DNA of 64,000 bases from Bidens hawaiensis (lineage: Eukaryota > Streptophyta > Magnoliopsida > Asterales > Asteraceae), in contig JAIQDT010000027.1 of the NCBI GenBank assembly GCA_021521415.1, positions 3,495,001 to 3,559,000 on the forward strand, written 5' to 3'. Each line of letters starts with the position of its first letter. The stretch's first letter is position 1. The notes under the pieces are model-generated. The model was not told where the DNA came from, made no database searches, and saw only the letters and a list, made by a program, of their open reading frames with translations. Shown here piece by piece: positions 12,541 to 24,289 of the stretch. Both the position numbers and the translations under genes were made by a program.

Positions 12541-13982
12541 TTACATTTAGTTACACTGGTAAGGAACATTTAGTTACGAGTGTTGTGTGCTATCGTTTGT
12601 TGGCGCATACGATTTGAGTTATTCGGTTAATTCATAATTTTTAATTGATAATGAATTTTAATACATAACATGATATTACTATTTTGTTATATGGTTGAAC
12701 CTTAGGTGTGGCTTACTTTTTATTATTGTTTAAAACTTTACTGATGTACTCACTTATTCTCGAATGGTTGCTAGTGTGTTTAGCATTCTTTTGATAAACT
12801 TCATAATGTTTAGAATCAATAACATTTGATATTGACCACATAATTCTCAAGTTTCGACACTCTGCTTACCCTAACTAGCTTAATATGAATCAGACAATTA
12901 ATTTAATATTATTTTAACCAGCTCTTTGTAACCAATCGATACGTAAATTGTTTTTTTTAAATGAAATGAATGTAATCGTATTTGTAGGAATACATGATAC
13001 AACCCAAAATATGAAATGTGAAAATGGGGTTATGAAAATTCTTGCGAAAAAGCGCGGTTGAGTTGGAAATAATTTTTAAGCGAGTGAACCGGTTTGGTTT
13101 GGCATGATGAGTGATCTTAATTTATAAAAATAATTAGGTTCAAATTAGATTCTAAATAAACTTGTATGAAATCTAAGGGTTCTATTCATGATTTGGGGTT
13201 TTTAGATAAGTTTGCAAATAATCATGTTAAAATAATATTTACGAAAATGGTTATGTTCTTAACGAGTTTTGTAAGTAGAAGCTCGATTTTAAACCTAAAC
13301 TTTACCAAGTATTTAGTCCTTTAATGAGTTTTATTTGATTAAAAATAAACGAACCAATATATTCTATAAAAGGAAAGTAGTTAAGTGAGTGGTTCGGGTG
13401 TGGCATTCGAACTCGGTTCTAAGTCGGGTCGGGTCCAACACACTTGAAATGATAAATTGAACCAACTTATACTTTTCTAAAGTCAGGTTATGGACCATTA
13501 ACACTACATCGAAGAGTCCCAAATTAAAAAGCATACACTCTATAAATGAATTTTTATGAAATTGGATGATAAAACACCTCAATCAAATGAAACGAACAAA
13601 GGTTTTCACCCCGAATATGCTAGAAATGAATAATCAACAATAATTACCCGATGATTGAACAAGATGGATGAGATTTAAGGATAATTTTGACTTTTCAGAG
13701 TCAAACTATTTTGAGCATTGATGTAGATGTCATGCTCTAATAAAATAATTATTTATATCACTTAAATACCTATAATTAGTACGGGTAAGTAAGGTCGTCT
13801 CTATAGGGAATCAGTGGAAAGTTTTAATCAAACAAATGACATTTTAATTACTAAATTTCTCCAAGTTTTAGGTTGTGAAACAAGTTGGATAAGTAATTAA
13901 AACTATTTGGAAATCTCTTTGTTTGAATCAATAAGCAAAAGACTAAATATTTTGCACTGCTGAATAATAATCTAATTGATTA
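12541..13982. repeat. Large tandem duplication, copy 2
   Basis: Head-to-tail copy of 10980-12540 with scattered substitutions and a deletion near 13855. Both copies end at AATAATCTAATTGATTA, and the junction at about 12540 reuses this word, so duplication probably arose by unequal exchange or slippage at it. Confidence 0.7.
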
Positions 13983-14421
13983 CCAGTTTTAAGTTTTGGT
14001 GAATGAAAACAACACTATGCTTAATGATAAATAGGTCAATGGCTAGAATAACTTAATCCTAAATGTTGATGAACTCAAACCAATGAACTGATACAGTCTT
14101 AAGCATTCAATTATGAAAAAATGTTTAAGCACACAAATAAATGTCAAGATTCAATTAACTGAATGATTAAGCAAACCCAAATATTATATTAAGGTTCAAA
14201 ATACCAAAAATCTAGTCACAAACACAACCTTACACCCGGAGATGGTCACAGAAGCTTTACCCTAGCATAAGCATTTTGGAAATCTTGATTCTTGGTTGAG
14301 ATGAGGAGAAAATGGATGATTGTGATGATTGGTAGGTGTTAATATGATGAATGGCGGCACCAAAATCTCCCTAATATGATAAAGTATGAAGGATACTAGA
14401 GATTAGGGTTTTCGTGGCTTA
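13983..14421. other. Non-coding K sequence, left of the solo LTR
   Basis: No ORF. Continues across the solo LTR insertion at 21590, where the sequence resumes after the AGTAT duplication. Contains TTAGGGTTTTCGTGGC, a phrase I associate with untranslated regions of large Ty3 elements. Confidence 0.35.
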
Positions 14422-14426
14422 AGTAT
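14422..14426. repeat. Target site duplication AGTAT (left) of solo LTR I
   Basis: AGTAT immediately before TGTAACATCCC, matching AGTAT at 21585-21589. Confidence 0.8.
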
Positions 14427-15094
14427 TGTAACATCCCAAAATTTCTAAAATAATATTAATTATATTATTTAATATTTGTGGGATGGTTTACTCGGGTTAA
14501 GGGAGAAATAATAAAATAAAGTAGGAGTATAAGGAATCGGGCTTGTTTTGGGTTAAGTAATATGGGTAATGGACTTGGGTTATAAAGGAAGGAAGATAGA
14601 CGATGGGCTTAAGCCCATGACCCATCATATTTAAACAATAATTAACCCTTAATTCATTCATTTCAAATATTCGATACACCACCAAAAACACACACATAGC
14701 TCTCTCTCTCATCCTACTTTCTCTCTCTAGCCGAAATAGCAAGAAGAAACCGAGCATCAACCCGAGGTATGATAGTATGATATTGTAGAGATCCAAACCC
14801 GTTATATCTAGTCACGAAACGACGAGCTAACACCTTAAACCATTAAAGTTATGAGATCTGGATGGAATCGGGTATAAACCGATCAAAAGATGAACTTAGG
14901 GATCACCCTAGCTCAGATCTGGATCGAACGGGACGAAACACAGTGAAATGGTGGTGAAACAAGCGAGATCTCGCTTTTCCGGCAAGATCCTGTTTTTCCG
15001 GAAAATGCGGTGCCGGAAAGGCAGCGCTAGAGGTTGAGTCACATCAAGGAATGTTCTGATGTGACATCTGACAATTGATAGAACCCTAAACCTA

Positions 15095-15370
15095 ATTCTT
15101 TACTGTGCGCTAACGAACTAGCTCTTTCGTCAAGTAATTCGTTATGTTGATTCTCTAAGGAAGAGTAACGAACTAGCTTCAATTCTTTAAGCGGTTCGTG
15201 ATGATCATTCGTTAAAGTCAGTTCGTAATGGAAAACCAGTTCTCTATGTTAAGATGACGAATTAGGTGATTCGTTACTCATCCAATTCGTTATGTTAAGA
15301 TAATGAATCAGGTGATTCGTTACTCACCAATTCGCTATTTTCAGAAAATGAACCAGGCTCTGTTCTGTAT
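15095..15370 (+). repeat. Cluster of TAACGAA/TTCGTTA words in solo LTR I
   Basis: About a dozen copies of AACGAA, ATTCGTTA and variants in both orientations, many facing each other as loose inverted repeats. The same word dominates the leader of Copia element E (29520-30310). Confidence 0.6.
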
Positions 15371-15997
15371 AACGAGTTAGACTTTGAAATAATGATAGAA
15401 AGGCCCCTAGACTTGTGATACAATGAACTAATTACATAATAGTCCTTGGACTTTGATAATTTATGAAAGATACCTTAAAAGGTTAACGAGTAACGAATAA
15501 CTAACCGGGTAATGATTCAATGAAGTAAAACCGGCTAGACGCGTAAGACTATTTAAGTAGCAATGAGAATGATTAGAGCGGTATTTAACATTGCATTTAT
15601 TAAACAATTAGTCGTGCACAACTCAAGAAGGGGATAACTATTAACGACAGAGGTAACCGAGTTCAGGTGAGTTTCTAGCACCATTCCTTGTTATGTTTTC
15701 GGGGCTGTGTGCATACTCGACTTGATAGTTAATACACTTTCCTTAAATGCTAAGTGTATGCCTTGTATGATTCATGTATGAACGATTGCTTGACGGTGCG
15801 TGCACGATCTTCGGATATTTCACGTACCGCCATGTGGTAGATAAAGATATGATTGCTATATATAATGTAGGAATGATATATGTATGATACGTACATGAAC
15901 GATCTTCGAATATTGCATGTACCGTTGGGATATGATTACAGATATGTATGTTACATATAATATGTGGATGATACGTGTATGATATGAGTGAATATGA

Positions 15998-16094
15998 GGG
16001 ACTGAGCCCTAATAATACTCAAGGCAGAAGGGACTGAGCCCTAATAATACTCAAGGCAGAAAGGGACTGAGCCCTAATAATACTCGAGGCAGTA
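15998..16094 (+). repeat. Three 32-base tandem units in solo LTR I
   Basis: GGGACTGAGCCCTAATAATA plus CTCAAGGCAGAA, repeated three times; TGAG and CTCA within each unit can pair. Confidence 0.8.
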
Positions 16095-16539
16095 GGGCGT
16101 AATGCTCTTTAAAACATAGTAGTATGTAAAGTAAGATCAAATATAAAAGTACTTAAAGCATGTATGAAAGAAAGATAAGCAGATTAAGAATATAATATGT
16201 GTCTTCGAAGGCATATGTATATGAATATAAATTTATCGTATGATATCTGTATTAACTAGAACTCACTCAGCGTAGCTGACTTTTAGTATGCACGCAGGTA
16301 TAAATGTTTATTGAGCTGCCATGAGGGGGCACATGGCATGGATTGGAACACTGGCTTCTAAATATGGAAGAAATGATGTTTTAATTATGATGCTGTATGT
16401 TACGTTTTAAAGAAAATATCGAGTGTTTTGTATTAAATGATTAAGGTTAACGTTTTCGCGAAAGTATTAATAAACTCTGAATTGTAGAACTGTGTTTATG
16501 AGTAAATCCGATGTTAAAGTAGGGCTACCGGGTTCGGGG

Positions 16540-16847
16540 TGTAAAATTCGTCATTTTCGGTCCTTTTGTAATTTTATTTGTATCAAAACCCGACCAGATT
16601 TGTAAACCGAATCTTTCAATAATATAAAATAATGGGTTTTTAAGTTCCATAATCATCTCTTACTTTTTGGATTTTGCTACTTGTTTAAACTTCTTTTAAA
16701 ACACTGGCAAGTATTGATATAAACCATGGAAAACAACTTTGACCACTACCCTATATATACATGCCTATCCTCTTCATTTTTCTCTGGCTCATTCATCTTC
16801 TTTCTCTCTCAAACTAAGAACACCATCTCAAACCTTCTTTCTCTCTC
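16540..16847 (+). repeat. Partial 5' LTR of element B
   Basis: Matches 19444 onward of the 3' LTR through the TATA box (about 16752) and into a CT-rich leader, then stops at CTCTCAAAAGAAA where RT codons begin. Everything from the LTR interior to the RT fingers is missing. Confidence 0.75.
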
Positions 16848-19431
16848 AAAAGAAATATGGCTCATTTTGCATGTGTATCGATTACCATGAATTCAATAAA
16901 TTCACCATTAAAAATCGTTACCCTTTGCCTCGCATCCAAGGCGCAACTTGCTTTTCCAAAATCGATCTTCGATCGGGTTATCATCAATTGTGTGTTCATG
17001 AAGACGACATTCCTAAAACCGATTTTCGTACTCGGTATGGACATTACGAATTCTTGGTTATGCCTTTCTGATTAACAAATGCACCCGCGGTATTCATGGA
17101 CCTCATGAACCGCGTTTGCAAACCATTCTTGGATAAATTCGTAATTTTTTTTATCGATGACATTCTTATCTTCTCCAAAACCCAAGCCGAACATGAGCAT
17201 CATTTACGTTCCATTCTCGATCTCCTAAGAAAAGAACAACTTTATGCCAAGTTCTCCAAATGTGAATTTTGGTTAAAAGAAGTTCAATTTTTGGGTCACG
17301 TCGTCAACGATAAAGGTATTAATGTTGATCCCGCCAAAATCGAGGACCTAAAAGATTGGAAAACTCCATCCACACCCACGGAAATCCGATCTTGCCTTGG
17401 TTTGGCCAGGTATTATCGGGGATTCTTTATAAACTTCTCTACAATCGCGTTACCCCTCACCGCACTAACTCATAAAGGAAAACCTTATGAATGGGGACCG
17501 AAACAAGAAGAAGCTTTTCAAAATCTAAAGCATATGCTTTGCAATGATCCCGTTCTAACCCTTCCCGATGGAAACGACGACTTTGTGGTATTTTGCGATG
17601 CATCCAACCAAGGTCTCGGTTGGTTTCTCATGCAACGAGGTCAAGTTATCGCATATGTTTCAAGGCAACTCAAGGTTCACGAAAAGAATTATACGACTCA
17701 TGATCTCGAACTTGGTGCCGTCGTTTTCGCTCTCAAAATCTGGAGACATTATCTTTAAGGCACAAAATGTGTTGTATTCACCAATCATAAAAGTCTTCAG
17801 CACATCTTTGACCAAAAATATCTCAACACGAGATAATGTCGTTGGGCCGAATTACTTAGTTATTATGATGGATAAATTCGCTATCACCCCGGTAAAGCGA
17901 ATGTTGTAGCTGATGCCCTTAGTCATAAAGTTAATATCAAATTCGTTCTGCTTCATAGCATCATCATCCAAACCGATCTCCAAGACCGCATTTATCGAGC
18001 CCAATGCACCTCCATTGATGAAGGCAATATGTATTACGAAATGTCATGTGGAGCCGAACTTCAACTTGAAACCAAACCTGGCGGCTTGCTTTATTTCCTC
18101 AATCGTTTGTGGGTTCCCGATCGTGATGAACTTCGTACTTTCATTCTCGACGAAGCTCATATGTCGCGATATTCAGTACATCCCGGTGCGGATAAGATGT
18201 ACTTCGATCTATTTATTGGTGGCCGTGTATGAAAAAGGACGTAACACTTTATGTCTCGAAATGTCATACTTGCTCAAAGGTTAAAGCCGAACATCAAAAA
18301 CCTTTTAGTTTACTCGAGCAACCTCCTATCCCCATTTGGAAATGGGAAGACATCGTTATGGACTTTATCACCAAATTTCCCTCCACTCAAAAGCAAAATG
18401 ATAGCATTTGGGTCATCATTGATCGATTAACCAAATCGGCTCACTTCATCCCGATCCGCGAGAAGTACTCTGTTGAACAACTCGCTCAAATCTATGTTCG
18501 TGAAACTGTATGCCGCCATGGTATTCCATTGACCATGATTTCTGATCGTGATGCTCGTTTCACCTCCCATTTTTGGATATCGCTTCAAGAAGCTTTGGGC
18601 ACTCGCCTCGATCTTAGTACTGCTTATCATCCTCAAACAGAAGGCCAATCCAAGTGTATAATCCAAACCCTCGAGGATATGCTTCGATCTTGTGTTCTTG
18701 ACTTTGGTGGGAATTGGGATTCTCATCTCCCGTTTATTGAATTCTCATACAATAATAGCAATCATTCTAGCATTGACATAGCTCCTGTCCAAGCTCTTTA
18801 TGGTCGTAAGTGTCGTTCTCCGATTTGTTGGAAAGATATTGGTGAAGCCCAAATCACCGGTCCCGAGATGGTTCAAGACACTACCGATCGTATCAATCAA
18901 ATCCGCAAAAACCTCCTCGCTGTTAGAAGTCGCCAAAGGAGCTATGCTGACAAACGGAGAAAACCTCTCGAGTTTAATGTTGGCGACTTTGTCCTTCTCA
19001 GAGTATCCCCTTGGAAGGGGGTAGTCCGTTTTGGAAAGAAAAGAAAACTAGCACCACATTTTGTAAGCCCATTCAAAATCCTCGAAAGGATTGGAAAAGT
19101 GGCTTATAAGCTCGATTTACCGCAAGAACTTTCCGGTGTTCATCCAACCTTTCATGTCTCAAAACTCAAAAAGTGCTTAGCCGAAGGTAATCTTCACATA
19201 CCTCTCGACGAAGTACGTATCGATGAAACCTTGCAAATGATCGAAAAACCCGTTGAAATCGTGGACCGTAATGAGAAACGAACCAAACGTAGCCGCATCT
19301 GTTTAGTTAACGTCCGTTGGGAATCACGGCGTGGCGTTGAGTTTACTTGGGAATGTGAAGAGAAGATGAAGGAAAAGTACCCGCACTTATTTATTACGGA
19401 TTCTTCTAAATTTCGGGACGAAATTTCCTAA
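16848..19431 (+). pseudogene. pol: Element B pol: RT, RNase H, integrase and chromodomain, disrupted
   Basis: Reading begins in RT at MCIDY and continues through [12 protein letters not shown] and [10 protein letters not shown] (RT catalytic aspartates), RNase H (FCDAS), integrase and an end (FTWECEEKMKEKYPHLF) typical of Tekay-type chromodomains. Breaks: a 7-residue in-frame deletion near 16940 relative to element D, a stop replacing Gly at 17069-17071, a stop at 17756-17758 and further frame loss over 17760-18228. The RNase H motif TDHKSL reads TNHKSL (17783-17785). The integrase is open from 18229, but the catalytic Glu in GQSER is Lys (GQSKC), so the enzyme should be inactive. Confidence 0.85.
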
Positions 19432-19443
19432 AGTATGGAAGAC

Positions 19444-21573
19444 TGTAACATTCGTCATTTTCGGTCCTTTTTGTAATTGTATTGGTATCAAAACCCGACC
19501 CGATTTGTAAATCGAATCTTTCAATAATATAAAATAATGGGTTTTTAAGTTCCATAATCATCTCTTACTTTTTGGATTTTGCTACTTGTTTGTATTATTT
19601 GACTTGTTTAAACTTCTTTTAAAACACTTGCAAGTATTGATATAAACCATGGAAAACAACTTTGACCACTACCCTATATATACAAGCCTATTCTCTTCAT
19701 TTTTCTCTGGCTCATTCATTTTGAAATAAACCATGGAAAACATCCTTCTTTAATTCTTGTTTTGTTACTTACTAATTGAATCTTGTGGTACAACATATAT
19801 TTAATATGGTCCCCTTGTTTCCTTCGGCTTTCATCTTTTCCGGCCATGGTCGGTTGAGGTGATATGCTACAAGGCAAGACTTCATGGAGGACTCATTGTA
19901 GTTCTTGATTATACTATTTTCCTTTAAGGCTTTACTAGTCTTGTTTATATTGTAAGTAGTTTAGTTTTCTAATTCATGTTTAAAGAGTTCCATGGTATTG
20001 GGTATGAAGTCACTAGTCTCGGTTTTATCCCGAGATTAGAACCGAATCAAGACCGAACCAAGACCAGACTCTTGTTTACTAGTTTTGTTTACTAGATTTG
20101 TTTAAATTAGTTAAATAAACATGTTTATGTAATATTTGAATATTAAAACTTCTAAAATCATTTTTATAGTTCTATGGTATTTGGGTATGTGGCAACCATC
20201 CTCGGTATCATTCCGAGTCAAGGACCGAACCAAAACCGAACTAAACCGAGTTCACTTGATTAAGACACACAAGTGTGTTTTTGGCCACCGAAACTCATCT
20301 TTTCTTCAAGAATGTATTTTAAACTAATTTTAAGTTATTTTATCAACATACTTGGTGTGTCGGAATCCATCTTGATCTTATAACAAGTTTGGATCTGTGA
20401 ACCAAATACTCGCTTAACGGACGTTAAGGTTCTTCACAATAGAACTATGTACTTGGTTAAGTCTTTTTGATTTTATTGAGTTATCTCAAAACATTTTTGA
20501 AAGTTGACTTTGAGTTTAGTTAATTATCTAGACCCAAATTGACAAACCCGAACACTTGATTAAAACCTTGTTTTGGTATTCATATACCCAAGGGTCTTGC
20601 AATAGTGCATTATAACCCACATAAGTTACTTAACATAGGTTGAGTAATATTTGTGAATAAAATACCAAGACCCGGTTTTAAGTAAACTTACTTTTTAGAA
20701 CATGTCTTTAATTTCCAAAATATTTACATATTTAAACCATAAACTTCATTTATTTACTTTACTTGTCATATTTTACTTTAAACACTTCCAAGACTACCTA
20801 GTAACTTAAGACCAGTTTAATCTAGGTCTTGCTCGTTAACCCGGTCTCCGACTATTCACGAATCAATCTTTCAAGTTACTTTCATCCCCCGTTTTCACTT
20901 TTATATTTTGGGGGTAACATGCATACTTATTCAAAAAAAGAATGATTTATTATACACATTTCTCAAACCACAAACTTTAAGATGGATGATACTTAGAATA
21001 CTTGCTCTTTTGTGTGTTATATGTCTCATACGCTTTACGTGCACGAGTGTTTATTTTTATGTTGTTGTTGAGCCTCATTAAGTATGATCATACGCTCCCC
21101 TAACTACTTAGCCTTGTCTAATAGAATAGGGCCTCATTATCCAAGTATGTCGGCTGTTACCGATTAGAAAGGATCCTCATTTACATATGTTTTTTATGCC
21201 ACGATTAATGCTTTTATTTATGGTCTCATATACGTTTGTGGATTTCGCTCATATTATGTATACTCAAAACTATGAAATTGCTCACCAACATACGTGTTGA
21301 AAAATATTATTTTATGCATTGTTACAGGTTTGATTATTACTTGAGTTGGAGTTTGAAGACGTCATTCTATTTTGATACCGCTAGATTATTAGGAGAATGA
21401 ACAATATTTATTTCTAGTATTTTGATGTTTATTTGTATGAACAATATGTGTTACTTTTGTGATTGAATGAAATTAATGAGTTGATTAAATATTGTCACTT
21501 TAATAGTGTCTTGTGTTCTTGGGCAATCCGTTGCACCCCGGCATGTTCCGCCGCCTTTGGTCGGGGTGTGACA
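19444..21573 (+). repeat. 3' LTR of element B (2130 bp)
   Basis: Begins TGTAACATTCGTCATTTTCG after TTTCGGGACGAAATTTCC and a purine-rich AAAGTATGGAAGAC, and ends GGTCGGGGTGTGACA. TATA box near 19674. Same family as the LTRs of element A. Confidence 0.85.
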
Positions 21574-21584
21574 CGGGCCTTACA

Positions 21585-21589
21585 AGTAT
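21585..21589. repeat. Target site duplication AGTAT (right) of solo LTR I
   Basis: Directly follows the LTR end CCTTACA and equals 14422-14426. Confidence 0.8.
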
Positions 21590-21631
21590 GGAAGAAAAAT
21601 AACCAAAATTGGAAATCCCATCAGACCCAGC

Positions 21632-22572
21632 CGTAGCCTACTGTTGAGTATAAGCCTTACGGTCACCAAATCTTCACCTAGAGCCGTGGACTATGGTCTG
21701 CGACCCGTAGCCTACGGATGCTACAGTACTAGAACATCATTTTCTTCATAAAATCTTCATTCCAACTCTGTTTCCCTCCCCGTTTGCGGCCACGCCTTCG
21801 TATTTCAATTATCTATCATATAATATATCATTACTTTCATTTACACTCCATCCTAAATGCTCCAAATTAGTTTCATTAATCTCTGATCACCTACCATCAT
21901 AAAACCAATCAACTTACTCGTGTCCAATACATATGAACAAGTAAAACACACAATATAAAACACTTAATGCACGCTCTTTCATCCTCATATCAAATAAACA
22001 CACTTATCCTTTTTTGTCTCGAAAAAGATTTACAACGGAATCAGATTTAGAAATTGTCATTACAAAACACTTAAGTTACTTAATAATTATAGATAACAGT
22101 AGGCGTCGTAGCCTACTGTTTTGTTTATGCCTTACGGTCACCAAATCTTCACCCAGAACCGTAGACTATGGTCTGGGACCCATAGCCTACGGATGCTACA
22201 GTACCAGAACATCATTTTCTTCATAAAATCTTCATTCCAACTTCGTTTTCCTCCCCGTTTACGGCCACGTCTTCATATTTCAATTCTCTATCATATCAAA
22301 TATCATTACTTTCATTTACACACCATCCAAAATGCTCCAAATTAGTTTCTTTAATCTTTGATCACCTACAATCATAAAACCAATCAACGTACTCGTGTTC
22401 GATACATATAAACAATTAAAACACACAATATAAAACACTTGATGCAGGTTCTTTCATCCTCACATCAAATCCACACACTTATCCTTTTTTGTCTTGAAAA
22501 AGATTTACAATGGAATCAGATTCAAAATTGTCATTAAAAAACACTTAAGTTACTTAATAATTACAGATAACA
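21632..22572. repeat. 475-base tandem duplication in K
   Basis: Copies 21632-22106 and 22107-22572 both start CGTAGCCTACTGTT and end in CTTAATAATTA-AGATAACA. They differ by scattered substitutions. No coding potential; each has the words CCGTAGCCTACGGATGCTAC or close variants, and GGCCACG-CTTC. Confidence 0.8.
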
Positions 22573-23657
22573 CATAAACCGCGATTTCCAGTATTGTTAC
22601 CCAATTAAACCCATGCCCTAATACTTGCCGACACAAATAAGGTGTGACCATTCATTAGTTCATATGATTAAGTGGGACCCACACTACAAAGCCCTGAAGC
22701 CGCCTTACCACGCTTCATTATGGTTTTGCTGAGCCAGACCACCCCAACTTGAGTTAAACCTTAAAATTAGTTGATCAAAATTTTGCATAACAAAGTGTAC
22801 AAATATGTAATAGCTAAGACAATCAAGAATATTGTTGTCAACTTAAACTCATGCATCAAAGTCTACCAATTAAGTCCCCGGCATGACATACCGCCACTAT
22901 CAAGTAACATCACGGAGCACATCATCCCATGTGAATATTCATGCTTTCATCTGTAGGGTTGGCATACGTTAAATATCAGATCGCTTCTTTCTTATTGGTA
23001 GGGAATGCATAAGAGAGAACAATGTATGACTAACATCGGGAGTGATCAATTCAATTGTTAGAGTGTACGGTGAAGTACCTAATTATCACTTATGACTTTT
23101 TATCACTATTTTGAATAAGTGATTTGCATTGGCTATGTAGCTTTTGCTTTATATTGGCAGTCATAACTGCTGGTTTATCTTTTTAGCTCAATTTAATATG
23201 TGTAAACCACTTAGGTAATACAAATACCCATATGACAAACCGCATAAAACCCCAAAATCTCTGAACCCTGAAGCATCCGATCAATAGAAGATTTAAGGCC
23301 ATAAAACCATACACCATGAAGCATTAACCACTTAAACTAGAACTATTTTCATTTAAGTTTATATGACAAGTAATGTAGAATACTCTAACATTAAGCCTAT
23401 TCAAGCATCGTTCAATAATCTATTCATATTTTTAGAAAATTTTAACTTTTGACGATCAAACTAACAAAAGGCTTGAGTGTGGTCCGACCTTTCAACCCAG
23501 TCCTTACACATGCTTAGCTAAGCAAACAAACCCTAAGATGTTTCCCACAAAAACAAGAAATTATAAGTTTAATTAAGTCAACAACCAACCGTCCTTTCAT
23601 TCTTAAAAACTGAGCCTACCGACACATCCCATGTTAAGTGTGTTTCCGTCTTTTATT

Positions 23658-23716
<59 letters not shown>

Positions 23717-24260
23717 TAATTTTGAAAAAAACTCCAAATTTTTCTATCATTTTCCATTGTTTTAAAAAAAATTAAATTTGGGACATTTTTCACTTTTCTC
23801 AAAATCACTTTCCCAACACTTTCCCGTATCCCCAAACTTAAAGTTTACATTGTCCCCATGTAAATTTTCATTTAACAATAGAATGTGCTCCACGGTAGCT
23901 TAAACTGTGTATAAACAACCAATTCAAAGGAAAGATGCACATGCACCTGATTCGAATCTCTTATGACAAATGGGTCCTGCCGATGAGTATTTTTGCAACC
24001 TTGACCCGCACTCCTTGAACTATGATGTGACAATATATGCTCCACCTAATATTGATCAGACCACCATAAGCTTCCCTACACTTAGGGTTTACTATTATTG
24101 ATAAACACAAAATAAAAGGTAAAATGCAAAAAGAAAAAGTAAAATAATGAAAAACCAAACAAAATATAAGGCCGGGTTGCCTCCCGGTCAGCGCTAACTT
24201 TTTGTTCAGGTCTTCAGCCGAACAATTACCTCATTTTGTGGTTATGGTGGTCTAATTGAT
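22573..24260. other. Non-coding K sequence
   Basis: No gene. Holds a compound microsatellite and, at about 24171-24195, GCCGGGTTGCCTCCCGGTCA followed by GCGCT, a phrase I have seen flanking gag/protease in Athila/Tat-type Ty3 elements. This fits the minus-strand protease relic just to the right. Confidence 0.35.
23659..23716. repeat. Compound microsatellite (TC)n(AC)n(AT)n
   Basis: Three dinucleotide tracts in direct succession: TC to 23680, AC to about 23697, then AT. Confidence 0.9.
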
Positions 24261-24289
24261 TGCTTACCTTCCTCCGTGTCCCTTTGTTT

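Larger units (their letters stand above)
16540..21573 (+). mobile_element. Element B: Ty3 chromovirus, 5'-truncated and dead
   Basis: Partial 5' LTR, broken pol and full 3' LTR in one orientation. Flanks CGGGG (16535-16539) and CGGGC (21574-21578) look like a 5-base target duplication with one change. The chromodomain-like tail after the integrase places it near the Tekay/Del clade. A deletion runs from inside the 5' LTR into the reverse transcriptase, removing the primer site, gag, protease and the start of RT. Confidence 0.85.
14427..21584 (+). mobile_element. Solo LTR I (Ty3 type) interrupted by element B
   Basis: Starts TGTAACATCCCAAAATTTC at 14427 and ends TCGGGCCTTACA at 21584. The perfect 5-base duplication AGTAT on both sides shows that this is a complete insertion reduced to one LTR of about 2.1 kb by LTR-LTR recombination. 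Element B was later inserted about a dozen bases from its 3' end and now separates 14427-16539 from 21574-21584. The start word, the pyrimidine-rich leader near 14700 and CTCAGCGTAGCTGACTTTTA at about 16267 are usual in plant Ty3 LTRs. Confidence 0.85.
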
